Assembly (NCBI GenBank): GCA_964540105.1
Contig: CAZILL010000002.1
Location: 372,001-436,000 of the forward strand
Direction of reading: 5' to 3'
DNA length: 64,000 nt
DNA from: DATKJY01 sp964540105
GTDB taxonomy: Bacteria; Zixibacteria; MSB-5A5; GN15; FEB-12
The position numbers were made by a program, and so were the translations under genes. Positions 1 through 8,900 of this stretch are shown piece after piece. Every line of letters begins with the position of its first letter. Position 1 is the stretch's first letter. The notes under the pieces were generated by a model, which did no database searches, was not told the DNA's origin, and saw only the letters and a program-made list of their open reading frames with translations.

Positions 1-359
1 CAGTCCCACGTCTCTATCCGTCTGTCCGTCCCGCCGCCGATTACACCCGCTCACTTGAACTGCTTCGCGACGCCCACGAAATTCACAACGCCACCACCAA
101 ATCCGGACTCATGGTTGGTCTTGGTGAGACCGCCGGCGAGATGAAGCGCGTCTTCACTGATCTTGCCAACAACCATGTCTCCATTCTTACTATTGGCCAG
201 TACCTCGCTCCTTCCCGCAATCACCTGCCGGTTGTTCGCTACGTAACTCCCCCGGAATTTCAGGAACTCGAAAACCACGCCCACGATGCTGGCATCCCCA
301 CTGTTTTCTCCGGCCCGTTGGTTCGCTCCTCCTACATGGCCGACACGCTCACTCCGTAA
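1..359 (+). CDS. lipA: Lipoyl synthase, C-terminal part (5' end outside window)
   Basis: Radical-SAM enzyme that inserts two sulfurs into protein-bound octanoyl groups to make lipoyl cofactor. Only the last ~118 residues are present, read in the frame starting at base 3. The segment has the family's C-terminal pattern: VPRLYPSVRP, then a TKSGLMVGLGE stretch, LTIGQYL, and a final serine/arginine-rich tail (GPLVRSSYMAD). The stop is TAA at 357-359. Lipoate is needed by the glycine cleavage H protein encoded further along, so the function is relevant to this window. The N-terminal cysteine clusters lie outside and cannot be checked. Confidence 0.9.
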   Translation, partial: VPRLYPSVRPAADYTRSLELLRDAHEIHNATTKSGLMVGLGETAGEMKRVFTDLANNHVSILTIGQYLAPSRNHLPVVRYVTPPEFQELENHAHDAGIPTVFSGPLVRSSYMADTLTP

Positions 360-463
360 TAGTCCTACCAGGTTCGCACGACCACTTCACACTCGTCTGG
401 TGGCTGGAGGGAACAGAAACAGAGCCACTGCTGTGATCTCGCAAAAACTGACTGTAATTATAG

Positions 464-491
464 TTGACAAAATCGACCGAATATATATATT
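464..491 (+). promoter_or_regulatory. Probable sigma-70-type promoter
   Basis: A perfect -35 box TTGACA (464-469) is followed after 16 bases by TATATT (486-491) in an AT-rich stretch. It lies about 50 bases upstream of the secreted caspase-fold gene at 543 and after the lipA stop. Recognised by sequence only. Confidence 0.6.
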
Positions 492-542
492 GAAGTCGTC
501 ATTTTGAATTGATCATGATCCGATTGCAAAAGGGCAGGCCAT

Positions 543-2948
543 ATGAGCTCACTGAAAATCGCCATCGCCATGTCCCTGTTGGCCTTGTGCTTGACAGGAA
601 TAACGAATTCCTCCGAAATCCCTGTTACTATTCCATCTGACCGTAACTTGAATGGCGGCTCTGCTGTTTTCAGGCAAAAGGTGAACGCGTCGTGCTGTGT
701 CGGCACGACAGGCAACGTGGACGGGGATCCCGCCGACATGGTCGACATTTCGGATATTGTGGCGATAGTCGACTACCTGGTCAGCTCATTACCGATGTCC
801 CTTTGTGCCGCTGAAAATGATGTCACTCGGGACGGCACCATTGACATCAGCGACGTTCAGGCTTTAGTCGACTACCTGGTGATCGAGCTGCCTCTGCCCC
901 TATGTCCTGGCGGTAGTCTGATGGATCCGGCACTGCGCATGGCCGCAATTGATTTGGTCACGGCTAAGGCGAAGACGCTTGATTGGAGTAACCTTAGCGC
1001 CTCAAACGATCAACTTGCCGCGTACATGAATACGCTTCCCGAGGTCGACACGGCCGCAGTGAACAGCGAAGCCGACAATGTTTGGGCGTTGTTTACTGAC
1101 GGCGTGCTCTTCATGTTTGTCAATAATCGCGGCCCCGCAACCGGTTTGTCCGGCGCGTCTACGTGGGTGAGTGATAGCTCGCTCTCTGACCAGAGTATAG
1201 TCCCGATCAAGCGAGCGCAAGAGCGCCGACCAACCCCTGCCGGCGCAAACGCGGCCGGCGCTGAACTTCCCCTTTCGGTTCAGGCGCGCCTGATAGAAAC
1301 TCTCGGGAGCCATTTTGCACCTGCAACTTCGACCGTTCGTAACATGCTCACCGCGAACGGGTATTTCACCGCAACGTCAACATCGGGAACAGTTAATGGC
1401 CTCAAGTCGGTGGGCGGGGATGGCGTTCTTTATTTCGATGCGCACGGCGGGGCAGGATACTTCAACGCCGCCGCAACCGATTCGGCTTTTGGACTTTGGA
1501 CAAGCAGTGTGGCAACCGCAGCCAATCTCCCTTCATATTCCGCTGATTTCACGGCCCGCCGCATCTGTATTATGGCGGGTGTGGTGGGAGTTGATGGCAC
1601 CGGAGCAGAAGTTATCGAAGCTCACTACGGGATAACGTCCAGGTTCGTCACCTACTATTGGGGCGCTTTCGGTCCGAACGCTATGGTCTTTATCGATGCG
1701 TGCAGCGGCGCCAGCCCCTTCGCGGCACCGTTTCGAAACGCGATATTCGCGAAGAATGCCTCAGCCATTTTTGGATGGACGAGGCCGGTATTGTCAGACG
1801 CCGCGGCCCTGGTTGCAAAGTTCATGTTCGACCGATTCATCGGTGCAAATACTGCGGCTCCCAAGGAGACCCCGCCTCAACGTCCATTTACGTATCCGGA
1901 TGTTTACGGTGATCTGGTAAAACGGGGACTGCACATACATCCCACCCCGGGCGGCGCGACCACTACCTTCACGCACTTCGGCGGCGGTGGATCGTTCGGG
2001 TTACTTGCGCCGAGTATTTCGTTTATGAGTCTGGAAGAACCTAATGACTTGCTGGTTATCAATGGTATTTTCGGGACCGATCCCGGAGTTGACGGGCGGG
2101 TGCGAGTAGACGGTGGTGACTTAACCATCGCCAGTTGGACACCCACCCAAATAAAGTGCCACATCGAAAGAAGCGGCGTTGGTTCGGCCGGGCCGGTAAC
2201 CGTGGAAGTGCGAGGGGACTACGGGGGGCTTACTCCTTTAACATTTCGTAAGAGTAATGTGGTTAATCTGACCTCATGGCGGATTCCATTTCACTATGAG
2301 CACACTGAAGGACCCCAGACCATCGTGGTTGACATGGATTTACATATCAGGGCCGATGTTCATTCCCACCGTGAAGTTCCTCACGAGGCGCCGATAGAAG
2401 CCGATGCGGTTCTCTTCTACCACGCGCTTGATTCGGAAGGATCGTTTACAGTCGGCGGAACCGGAAACTTGCAGTGTTATACTCAAACTTGGTCCGGGGC
2501 CGATACCCTTCCGGTCACCGAGAATACAACAGGGGTCAATGTGTTCTACGGACGCGGAAGCATCGACGCCAAAGCAAAGAACATCACGATTCTCTTGGGC
2601 GCTCTCTTTACTGAGGGAGCAAATGTGCATACCTGTGGATCAGATCCTTGTCCGCCCGGCTGTGCCGATGGCTTGCTGGGTTGGTCATTTGATCTTTCGC
2701 TCTACGAGAGTTTCATCCCGTCGCCATACTTCACTATGTATTTGAACAGCAATTTTGATCTGTTGCAAGGAGAACGGCTTCCCAATGGATCCTATCCCGT
2801 TTTGCCACTTGGTCTTTTTCAGGGGACACCATCCGTCAAGCTCAGTTGGCCGGCAGTCGTGGCGGAATTTCCGCCTGATGCGGAAGCGGCACAACTTCAA
2901 GGGCAGCCCACTGAGAAGCCTCAGTCGTCAACGACGAGTACTCGATAG
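543..2948 (+). CDS. Secreted caspase-fold (C25/CHAT-like) protein with N-terminal dockerin-like module
   Basis: Predicted exported protein of 801 residues. Residues 1-24 look like a signal peptide. Residues ~50-120 form a double EF-hand, dockerin-like module (GNVDGD, DISDIVAIVDYL, then a second DISDVQALVDYL) bracketed by cysteines (CCVGTTG at the start, LCP at the end). The middle has two motifs typical of clan CD caspase-fold peptidases: VLYFDAHGG with His301 and MVFIDACSGA with Cys387, followed by SAIFGWT. This suggests a His-Cys catalytic dyad like gingipains or CHAT proteases. Residues ~490-580 resemble an IPT/TIG beta-sandwich. The C-terminal ~220 residues are unrecognised. Peptidase activity and substrate are inference. 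It is unusual in carrying the module at the N-terminus, whereas the two related proteins near 18-22 kb carry it at the C-terminus. Confidence 0.7.
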   Translation: MSSLKIAIAMSLLALCLTGITNSSEIPVTIPSDRNLNGGSAVFRQKVNASCCVGTTGNVDGDPADMVDISDIVAIVDYLVSSLPMSLCAAENDVTRDGTIDISDVQALVDYLVIELPLPLCPGGSLMDPALRMAAIDLVTAKAKTLDWSNLSASNDQLAAYMNTLPEVDTAAVNSEADNVWALFTDGVLFMFVNNRGPATGLSGASTWVSDSSLSDQSIVPIKRAQERRPTPAGANAAGAELPLSVQARLIETLGSHFAPATSTVRNMLTANGYFTATSTSGTVNGLKSVGGDGVLYFDAHGGAGYFNAAATDSAFGLWTSSVATAANLPSYSADFTARRICIMAGVVGVDGTGAEVIEAHYGITSRFVTYYWGAFGPNAMVFIDACSGASPFAAPFRNAIFAKNASAIFGWTRPVLSDAAALVAKFMFDRFIGANTAAPKETPPQRPFTYPDVYGDLVKRGLHIHPTPGGATTTFTHFGGGGSFGLLAPSISFMSLEEPNDLLVINGIFGTDPGVDGRVRVDGGDLTIASWTPTQIKCHIERSGVGSAGPVTVEVRGDYGGLTPLTFRKSNVVNLTSWRIPFHYEHTEGPQTIVVDMDLHIRADVHSHREVPHEAPIEADAVLFYHALDSEGSFTVGGTGNLQCYTQTWSGADTLPVTENTTGVNVFYGRGSIDAKAKNITILLGALFTEGANVHTCGSDPCPPGCADGLLGWSFDLSLYESFIPSPYFTMYLNSNFDLLQGERLPNGSYPVLPLGLFQGTPSVKLSWPAVVAEFPPDAEAAQLQGQPTEKPQSSTTSTR

Positions 2949-3228
2949 ATTCAATTTCGGAACGACCAGTCGTGTGTTTCCAAGCACTCGGCCAGACCCG
3001 CCCCTGTTCAGTAGGGTGCCTTATCATTCGGTCATCTCTTCCCTCTCTCTGGCACGAATTCCCTAATCGTTCAATGTCCATACCTCCCCCTATCTCCCTA
3101 TCACCATAGCCCGTCGACTATACTCCCGCCCTCTCAAGCGCAATTATCAAACAGATACTTTCAGTCTTGTTATCTCGCTCTGAGTACCTGCCGAAAGAGA
3201 GTGCAGAATCGGTTAGGAAAGGACCACC

Positions 3229-4743
3229 ATGCCTACTGCACCCGAAGCTCGCCTGGTAGTTGTTGACGACGAAATTCATGTTTGCGACATCGTCCGCGAA
3301 TCGCTTCAATCGAAGCGCTATGCCGTCGTCACCTTCACTGATCCCGCGAAGGCCGTAGAGTATCTGCAGAACAATGCCGTCGATCTTGTTCTTTCCGATC
3401 TCATGATGGGGGATCGCTCCGGCATCGAAATTCTCAGTGAGACTCTGCGGGTTCACCGCGATGCCGTCGTCATTTTGATGACCGCCCACCCCACGGTGCC
3501 GACCGTCATCTCCGCGCTCAAGAGCGGCGCGTACGATTTCCTGGTCAAACCATTCAAGCTCGAAGTGCTGAAGGCCACCATCAAGCGTGGTCTGGCCCAT
3601 CAGAAACTGGCGCGCGAGAACCTCACTCTTAAGGGACAGGTTGAGTTTCTCAAGACCGCGGGCGCGTTCACAATGGGCGTCGACATCGACCCCTATCTGC
3701 GGATGGTGGTCTCGGCCTGCAAGTCTGAACTCGGAGCCGCCGCGGCAGCGATCATGGAAATCGATCCGGCGAAACGCGAACCGATCCGCCTCTTTCACGA
3801 GAGCGATGAAAGCGCCTATACGCCCCTCGTCACCGACCCCACTCATCTCGAGCAGTTTACCTTCTCGCGCAACAGCGAGCCGCGCCTGACGACTGAACAA
3901 ATGACCCTCAATGGTCAGAGCATGGTGAAGACCTTCATCTCCTGCCCAATCTTCATCCGCCGCACCCTGCATGGGGTCATAAACCTGTTGGTTGTCGATC
4001 GCTTTGAACGGATCTACCAGGCCCAGATGAGCGTCCTGTCAATCCTCACCAATTCCGCCGCTTCGGCTATCGCCAATCAGATCCTGTACCAGGATTTGCA
4101 GTCTTCGTACCTGCAAGCTATCCGCGCCCTGGCCAACGCCATCGAAGCCCGCGACCAGCATACGGCGGGGCACACCGATCGTGTCATCAAATTGGCCGAG
4201 ACCATGGCCCGCTACATGGGTTGGGACAGCTTCCGCATCGGGAGTTTGATCATGGGTTGCACTCTGCACGACATCGGCAAGATTGGCGTGCCCGATTCAA
4301 TCCTGAACAAGAACTCCGTTCTCACCGAGGAAGAACGGCTCCAGATGATCAACCACCCCCTCGTCGGACTGAAGATCATCAGCGGCGTCGATCTGTTCAA
4401 ACCCTCGATCCCGTACATCATCTCCCACCACGAGCGTTTTGACGGCGCCGGTTATCCCCGTGGACTGAAAGGGGAAGAGATCCCGATCGAGGGGCGTCTC
4501 CTGGCCGTCGTCGACACCTTCGATGCCATTCTCTCCGATCGTCCCTACCGCAAAGGGGCGACGCTCGCAGTAGCCCTCTCCGAACTCGTGACCAACAAAG
4601 GGCGTCAGTTTGATCCCGAGATCGTCGACGTTTTCCTGTCGATGCTCAAGGACGGTCGCATCAATTTTCGAGAAATCTATCAGCGCGACGAAGACATAAG
4701 CGTCCTCGATCAGTACCTCGTCACCGAAACGGTATCGGTGTGA
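3229..4743 (+). CDS. Response regulator with GAF-like and HD-GYP domains (probable c-di-GMP phosphodiesterase)
   Basis: A 504-residue cytoplasmic signalling protein. Residues 8-125 are a receiver domain with phospho-acceptor Asp57 (LVLSDLMMGD). Residues ~145-285 look like a GAF domain. Residues ~295-480 are an HD-GYP hydrolase with HDIGK at 347-351, HHERFDGAGYP with GYP at 408-410, and further conserved residues. HD-GYP proteins degrade cyclic di-GMP; here the output is presumably controlled by phosphorylation. No cognate histidine kinase is adjacent. The ATG follows AGGAAAGGA. The 3' end overlaps the convergent site-2 protease gene by 23 bases. Confidence 0.9.
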   Translation: MPTAPEARLVVVDDEIHVCDIVRESLQSKRYAVVTFTDPAKAVEYLQNNAVDLVLSDLMMGDRSGIEILSETLRVHRDAVVILMTAHPTVPTVISALKSGAYDFLVKPFKLEVLKATIKRGLAHQKLARENLTLKGQVEFLKTAGAFTMGVDIDPYLRMVVSACKSELGAAAAAIMEIDPAKREPIRLFHESDESAYTPLVTDPTHLEQFTFSRNSEPRLTTEQMTLNGQSMVKTFISCPIFIRRTLHGVINLLVVDRFERIYQAQMSVLSILTNSAASAIANQILYQDLQSSYLQAIRALANAIEARDQHTAGHTDRVIKLAETMARYMGWDSFRIGSLIMGCTLHDIGKIGVPDSILNKNSVLTEEERLQMINHPLVGLKIISGVDLFKPSIPYIISHHERFDGAGYPRGLKGEEIPIEGRLLAVVDTFDAILSDRPYRKGATLAVALSELVTNKGRQFDPEIVDVFLSMLKDGRINFREIYQRDEDISVLDQYLVTETVSV

Positions 4744-5815
4744 ACGACAACAACAAAATCAGCACAGCCGCCACGCCGAGTATCTTCGATCGCTGATCCA
4801 GCGGCGCTTCATCATCGAGCGTTGGCGGATGCGCCACCCCGAAGGCCAGCCCCAGCGCGGCGAACACCCACCACGTCGTCGACTGAAACCCCAAACCGAC
4901 CAACAGCAGCACCGTTCCCCACCCGAGCAGCTTTTGGCGTCGTCGGACAATGCTATACATGATATGCCCCCCGTCGAGTTGCCCGATTGGCAACAGATTG
5001 ATCGCCGTGATCAGCAGCCCCACCCATCCCGCGAACGCCCCCTCAGTTAGAAGATACGCATATCCATCCGGCGCCCGACCGATAATCAACGGAATCAGAA
5101 ATCGGGTGAGGATCGATTCTCCTTCGAGCGAAAACCCCATCTCATCGGGTGAAAAGCCGGTCGTCATCCTGATCGTCGATTGCGTCAACCCATACACCAG
5201 CCACCCAATCGCTACGATCCACCCCGCGATCGGCCCCGCGGCGCCGACTGCCATCAGATCGCGCCGGTTCCAGAACGGCGACTTCGATCGGATCACCGCC
5301 CCAAAGGTTCCGATCAAACTCGGGGCTGGCAGAAAGTACGGCCACGAGGTGACAATCCCGCGCCTTCGCCCTACCAGAAAATGCCCCATCTCGTGGCAAA
5401 TCAAAATCGACATCAGCGCCACGGTGAACTGAATCCCCGCTCCGCGCTTGAACGCTTCCAGTGTTGCGCCGAACGCAAGGCCGTCGGGCATCGTCAGAAA
5501 TTTCGGAATGAACACGGGAAAGAAGTAGACCGCCCCCAGCGTCACAAAGAACAGAACGACATTCAGCTTCGGAATCGCCAGTTTCCGTTTCGTATTGACC
5601 GTGAGTTCCAGCCGACCGGACTCCTTCACCGCAAGCGTATGCTCATAGCCGGCAAGCCGAAGCCGCTCCCGGAGTAGTTTTTCCGCCCGCTCCGATCCGT
5701 TTCCGGCCAGCCCGAGCACAACGCGCTCGCCGCCCCGATAGAGCGCCTCGACGGTATACAGGTCGCCGCAGAGGCGGCTGATATTCCCGATTTCGCGCTC
5801 GGTCCGATTGCTCAT
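4721..5815 (-). CDS. Site-2 protease family (M50) membrane metalloprotease
   Basis: Intramembrane zinc protease of 364 residues. An ~80-residue soluble N-terminal region precedes several hydrophobic segments. The zinc motif HEMGH (His141, Glu142, His145) lies in a membrane segment, and the third-ligand motif NLLPIGQLDGGH carries Asp281. Family members cleave membrane-bound regulators or precursor proteins; the substrate here is unknown. The start ATG follows CTGGAGACC. The 3' end overlaps the convergent HD-GYP gene, so the two transcripts are partly antisense. Confidence 0.87.
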   Translation of the reverse strand: MSNRTEREIGNISRLCGDLYTVEALYRGGERVVLGLAGNGSERAEKLLRERLRLAGYEHTLAVKESGRLELTVNTKRKLAIPKLNVVLFFVTLGAVYFFPVFIPKFLTMPDGLAFGATLEAFKRGAGIQFTVALMSILICHEMGHFLVGRRRGIVTSWPYFLPAPSLIGTFGAVIRSKSPFWNRRDLMAVGAAGPIAGWIVAIGWLVYGLTQSTIRMTTGFSPDEMGFSLEGESILTRFLIPLIIGRAPDGYAYLLTEGAFAGWVGLLITAINLLPIGQLDGGHIMYSIVRRRQKLLGWGTVLLLVGLGFQSTTWWVFAALGLAFGVAHPPTLDDEAPLDQRSKILGVAAVLILLLSFTPIPFR

Positions 5816-5853
5816 GGTCTCCAGTATATCCCTTCGCCGTTTCCTGCGCCCAC

Positions 5854-5889
5854 AAAAAAAAGAAGCGAGGAGCCATCTCCTCGCTTCTT
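5854..5889 (-). terminator. Rho-independent terminator
   Basis: On the minus strand, a perfect 13-bp stem (AAGAAGCGAGGAG pairing with CTCCTCGCTTCTT, 4-base loop) is followed by a run of eight Ts. It sits 22 bases beyond the stop of the 1,706-residue protein gene and is correctly oriented to end that transcript. Confidence 0.92.
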
Positions 5890-5911
5890 GTAGCCTTATG
5901 GCTTCAGAGAA

Positions 5912-8900
5912 TTACATCCCCTGAGTCGCAAAGGCGGCGAACTGTCCAACCGGGCATGCGCCGTGGTTGAAGTAGTAGTTCACCAGATAAGTAACGTCGG
6001 CGCCGTCGATCACGTCGTTGCCGCTAACGTCACCCATGATTTCAAACGGAATCGCGCCGGGGCCAGTACCATACACTCTGTCGGCAAGGTAAACGATGTC
6101 AGCCAGGTTAATGGTGCCATCATTGTTTACATCGCCGCGGCCGAAGCCGAGCCACTTGTTAACCAAGCGAGCCAAACCAGAGAAGTTGGTGCTATCCCAC
6201 GGATTCGCAATACCGATAAGATCGAAGTTCGCTACGGCAAACGTGACCGACCCGTTCGGGGTAAAGTTATGTTCCGCTATCGTGGCATGGTACTCCTGAT
6301 CGGAGGCCGAGACGATAAGCGGTACATGCGAGTACCCACCAGCAGGAAGGTTCATGTAATAGAACGCCGAATCCCAATAAGCGCTACCGTGGTTAGCCGC
6401 GGTCGTCGCAAACTGGGCAGACTTGGCGTCCAGAGCCTTCACGTTCTTCATCGGAGAGTCACCGCAACCGCCAAACGGAATCTTGATCTGACCCATGGCA
6501 TTACCGGTAGCCGGCTTGCCGCGGGTGCATGACCAGGCGGTCGAAATGGAACGAGCAATACTGGCCGTATCGGAACCAATGTCATAGTCGATCATCGATC
6601 CGAACTTCCAGCCATTGACCGCTGCGCCGTTGCGCTCCGTGAACCGCATGACTTCAACCGTCACATTGTTCAGGACCGCAAAATCACCAGCCGGAGCATC
6701 CTTCACCGCAAACGTATTCGTCTTGGCCGAGATGCCCATAGTCATCGCGTTGTCAAACGAAGCCGTCCAGTTACGCCAGTTCCAGCCTGCGCCGAGATCA
6801 AAGTTCTGCACGGAGTCAATGTAGCTCTTGCAGATCAGATCACCGGTCATGTTGGTGTAGGTGATGCCGTTTGAGGAGGCAGCGCCCAACGCCACAGCCA
6901 ACTTGATTGTCGGCTTGCAAACGTTTGTGCAGAAGTTCTTGTCCGCCTGCAGAGAAACCCACGCGTTGGCTTCGCCGCCGCCGGTCGTCCAGTCCTGCGT
7001 ATTCATCGCGATGCGGTGAGAATCCACACCGTAGAAATACGTGCCCTGGTAGAAGTCGGCTTTGGCTGTTCCAATCTTGAAGTTTCCGTTGGACGGAGCG
7101 ATGGAAACGAGGTCACCCGTTCCCATACGACCTGTGTTGGTGACTACCTGGTAGTTGGCACCGCCGGCACCGAACATGAGCCAGGTGGTGTCATGCAAGC
7201 AGCCGCCAACCAGAGTCAGCGTGATTTCCGGCTTCTTGGTCGAAGTACCCAGCCAGAAATCAGGATCGTCAGTCGTGAATTCCATGTAGAACGTCTGAGG
7301 TCCACGCGAAACCAGCGGCCCCTTGACGCTGATCACGATGTCCATCGTGTCGTTCTGGTTTACAACATACGGGCCGAGCGAGGTCGTATTCAGGTAGATC
7401 GGCACAGCCGAGGCAGCCTGATTGACAACCTTCGTCGTGACGTCCGCGTCGCGCGTCGTGCTGAACGCGTAGGCCGTCTGAGCTTCCACGTTCTTCAGGA
7501 GCGTGCTGCTGTTGGCGGCCAACATGTTTGCAATCGAGTTGCTGCGATCCATCAGATTATTGCTGTATCCCGAGAATGCCGGAGCGCCGACAGTCGAGCC
7601 ATTGGACGTTGTCGAGGGAATAAGGCTCGTCACGTTCAAGGCCACGCAACCGGTGTTCGTGTACATCTGCGGGAAGGTCACAATAAACGGATCCGGTGAG
7701 TTGAACGGCACCGGCGCCTGGACGTTGTAATGCAGGATTTCCAGGCGAGGGCGAGGAACCTGCTGAGTCAGATCGATGATCTGGCCCCAACGGGTCTGGA
7801 ACAGCAAGTGTCCCGGAGCCATCGCGCCACCACCACCGAGGTTACGGCCATACGCCGCGCCATTGTCGATACGACGGCTGAAAATCTCGCTGCCGTTATC
7901 GCCATTGAAGCATGACAGATAGCCGAGGTCGGAAAATACAAATACCTGGCCGGCATCCAGACCTTCGCAGGTCAACACACCGTCAGAGTAGTACGAGCCG
8001 GCGCCATTGTCCGCGCCACCGCTCACCGACCAGTTCAGGAAACCGGTCTTGCGGTTGAACGACAGAAGGTCGCCGCCCGTGCCCGAAGTTACCCAACGGC
8101 TGCGGGACGGGATGAACACCATCGCCTGGTCGACCATCGGGCCGCCATAGGCGTTATAGTTGGCGTTCGACGCCACCGCGCTCTTAACTGCGCCGGTGAG
8201 TGAATTGATGATATAGAACACACCGTCAGTGGGGTGGTTGCCAGCGCCCATGCTGGAGTTGGCATACAACTGCTTGTCGTCAGAAGTGACCGCCAACGGG
8301 CCGACAAAGTTCTCAACCCCTGCGCCAAGTCCGGAGAACACAACTGTTCCCTTGAGACCGCCGGAGCCTGAGAGCGTCCACACAGTAGCGCCGGTTGCGG
8401 CGTCAAAGCAGTAGATGTCCCCGTTACCACCGGGAGTCTGACTGCCAAAGTACATGCGTGTGCCGTCGGTCGCGCCAGAACGAGAGACACCGCCGCTACC
8501 CGCGCCGATCGCCTTCTTGTTCAGAGCGCCAACGCCCCACGGAGCGAAAGCATTACCATTCGCCGCTTGGACCGCAAACACATAGTCACCGTCCGAACCA
8601 AAGTACAGCACGTCAACGCCGCCGATTTTCAGAACGGTAAACGCTGTGAAGCGGGTCTGACCGATGTTACCAAGCCCTCTCCAGCCATCAGATACGTTGG
8701 TCGCCCAAAGGGTGTCCGTCGCACTCGCCGGCGGGAAATGGTAGGCCATGATCGCGTTGTTGTTACCACCGGCCACGAAGAGCAGGGTCGTCGGCGTTCC
8801 GGCGACATCAACCGTCGCTATTGTCGGCGTCGACTGAATGCTGCTACCAATGTGACTGGGCATCGCCGCTCCACTCAACGTCGGACCTGCCGGTAAACCG

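Noticed and set aside
3055..3075. Sigma-54-type promoter (TGGCAC match)
   Set aside because: The -24 half matches but the required GC of the -12 element is missing at the proper spacing.
3118..3972. Long antisense open frame (284 codons, minus strand)
   Set aside because: It lies opposite the receiver/HD-GYP gene, has no recognisable domain and follows from GC-rich codon use of the real gene.
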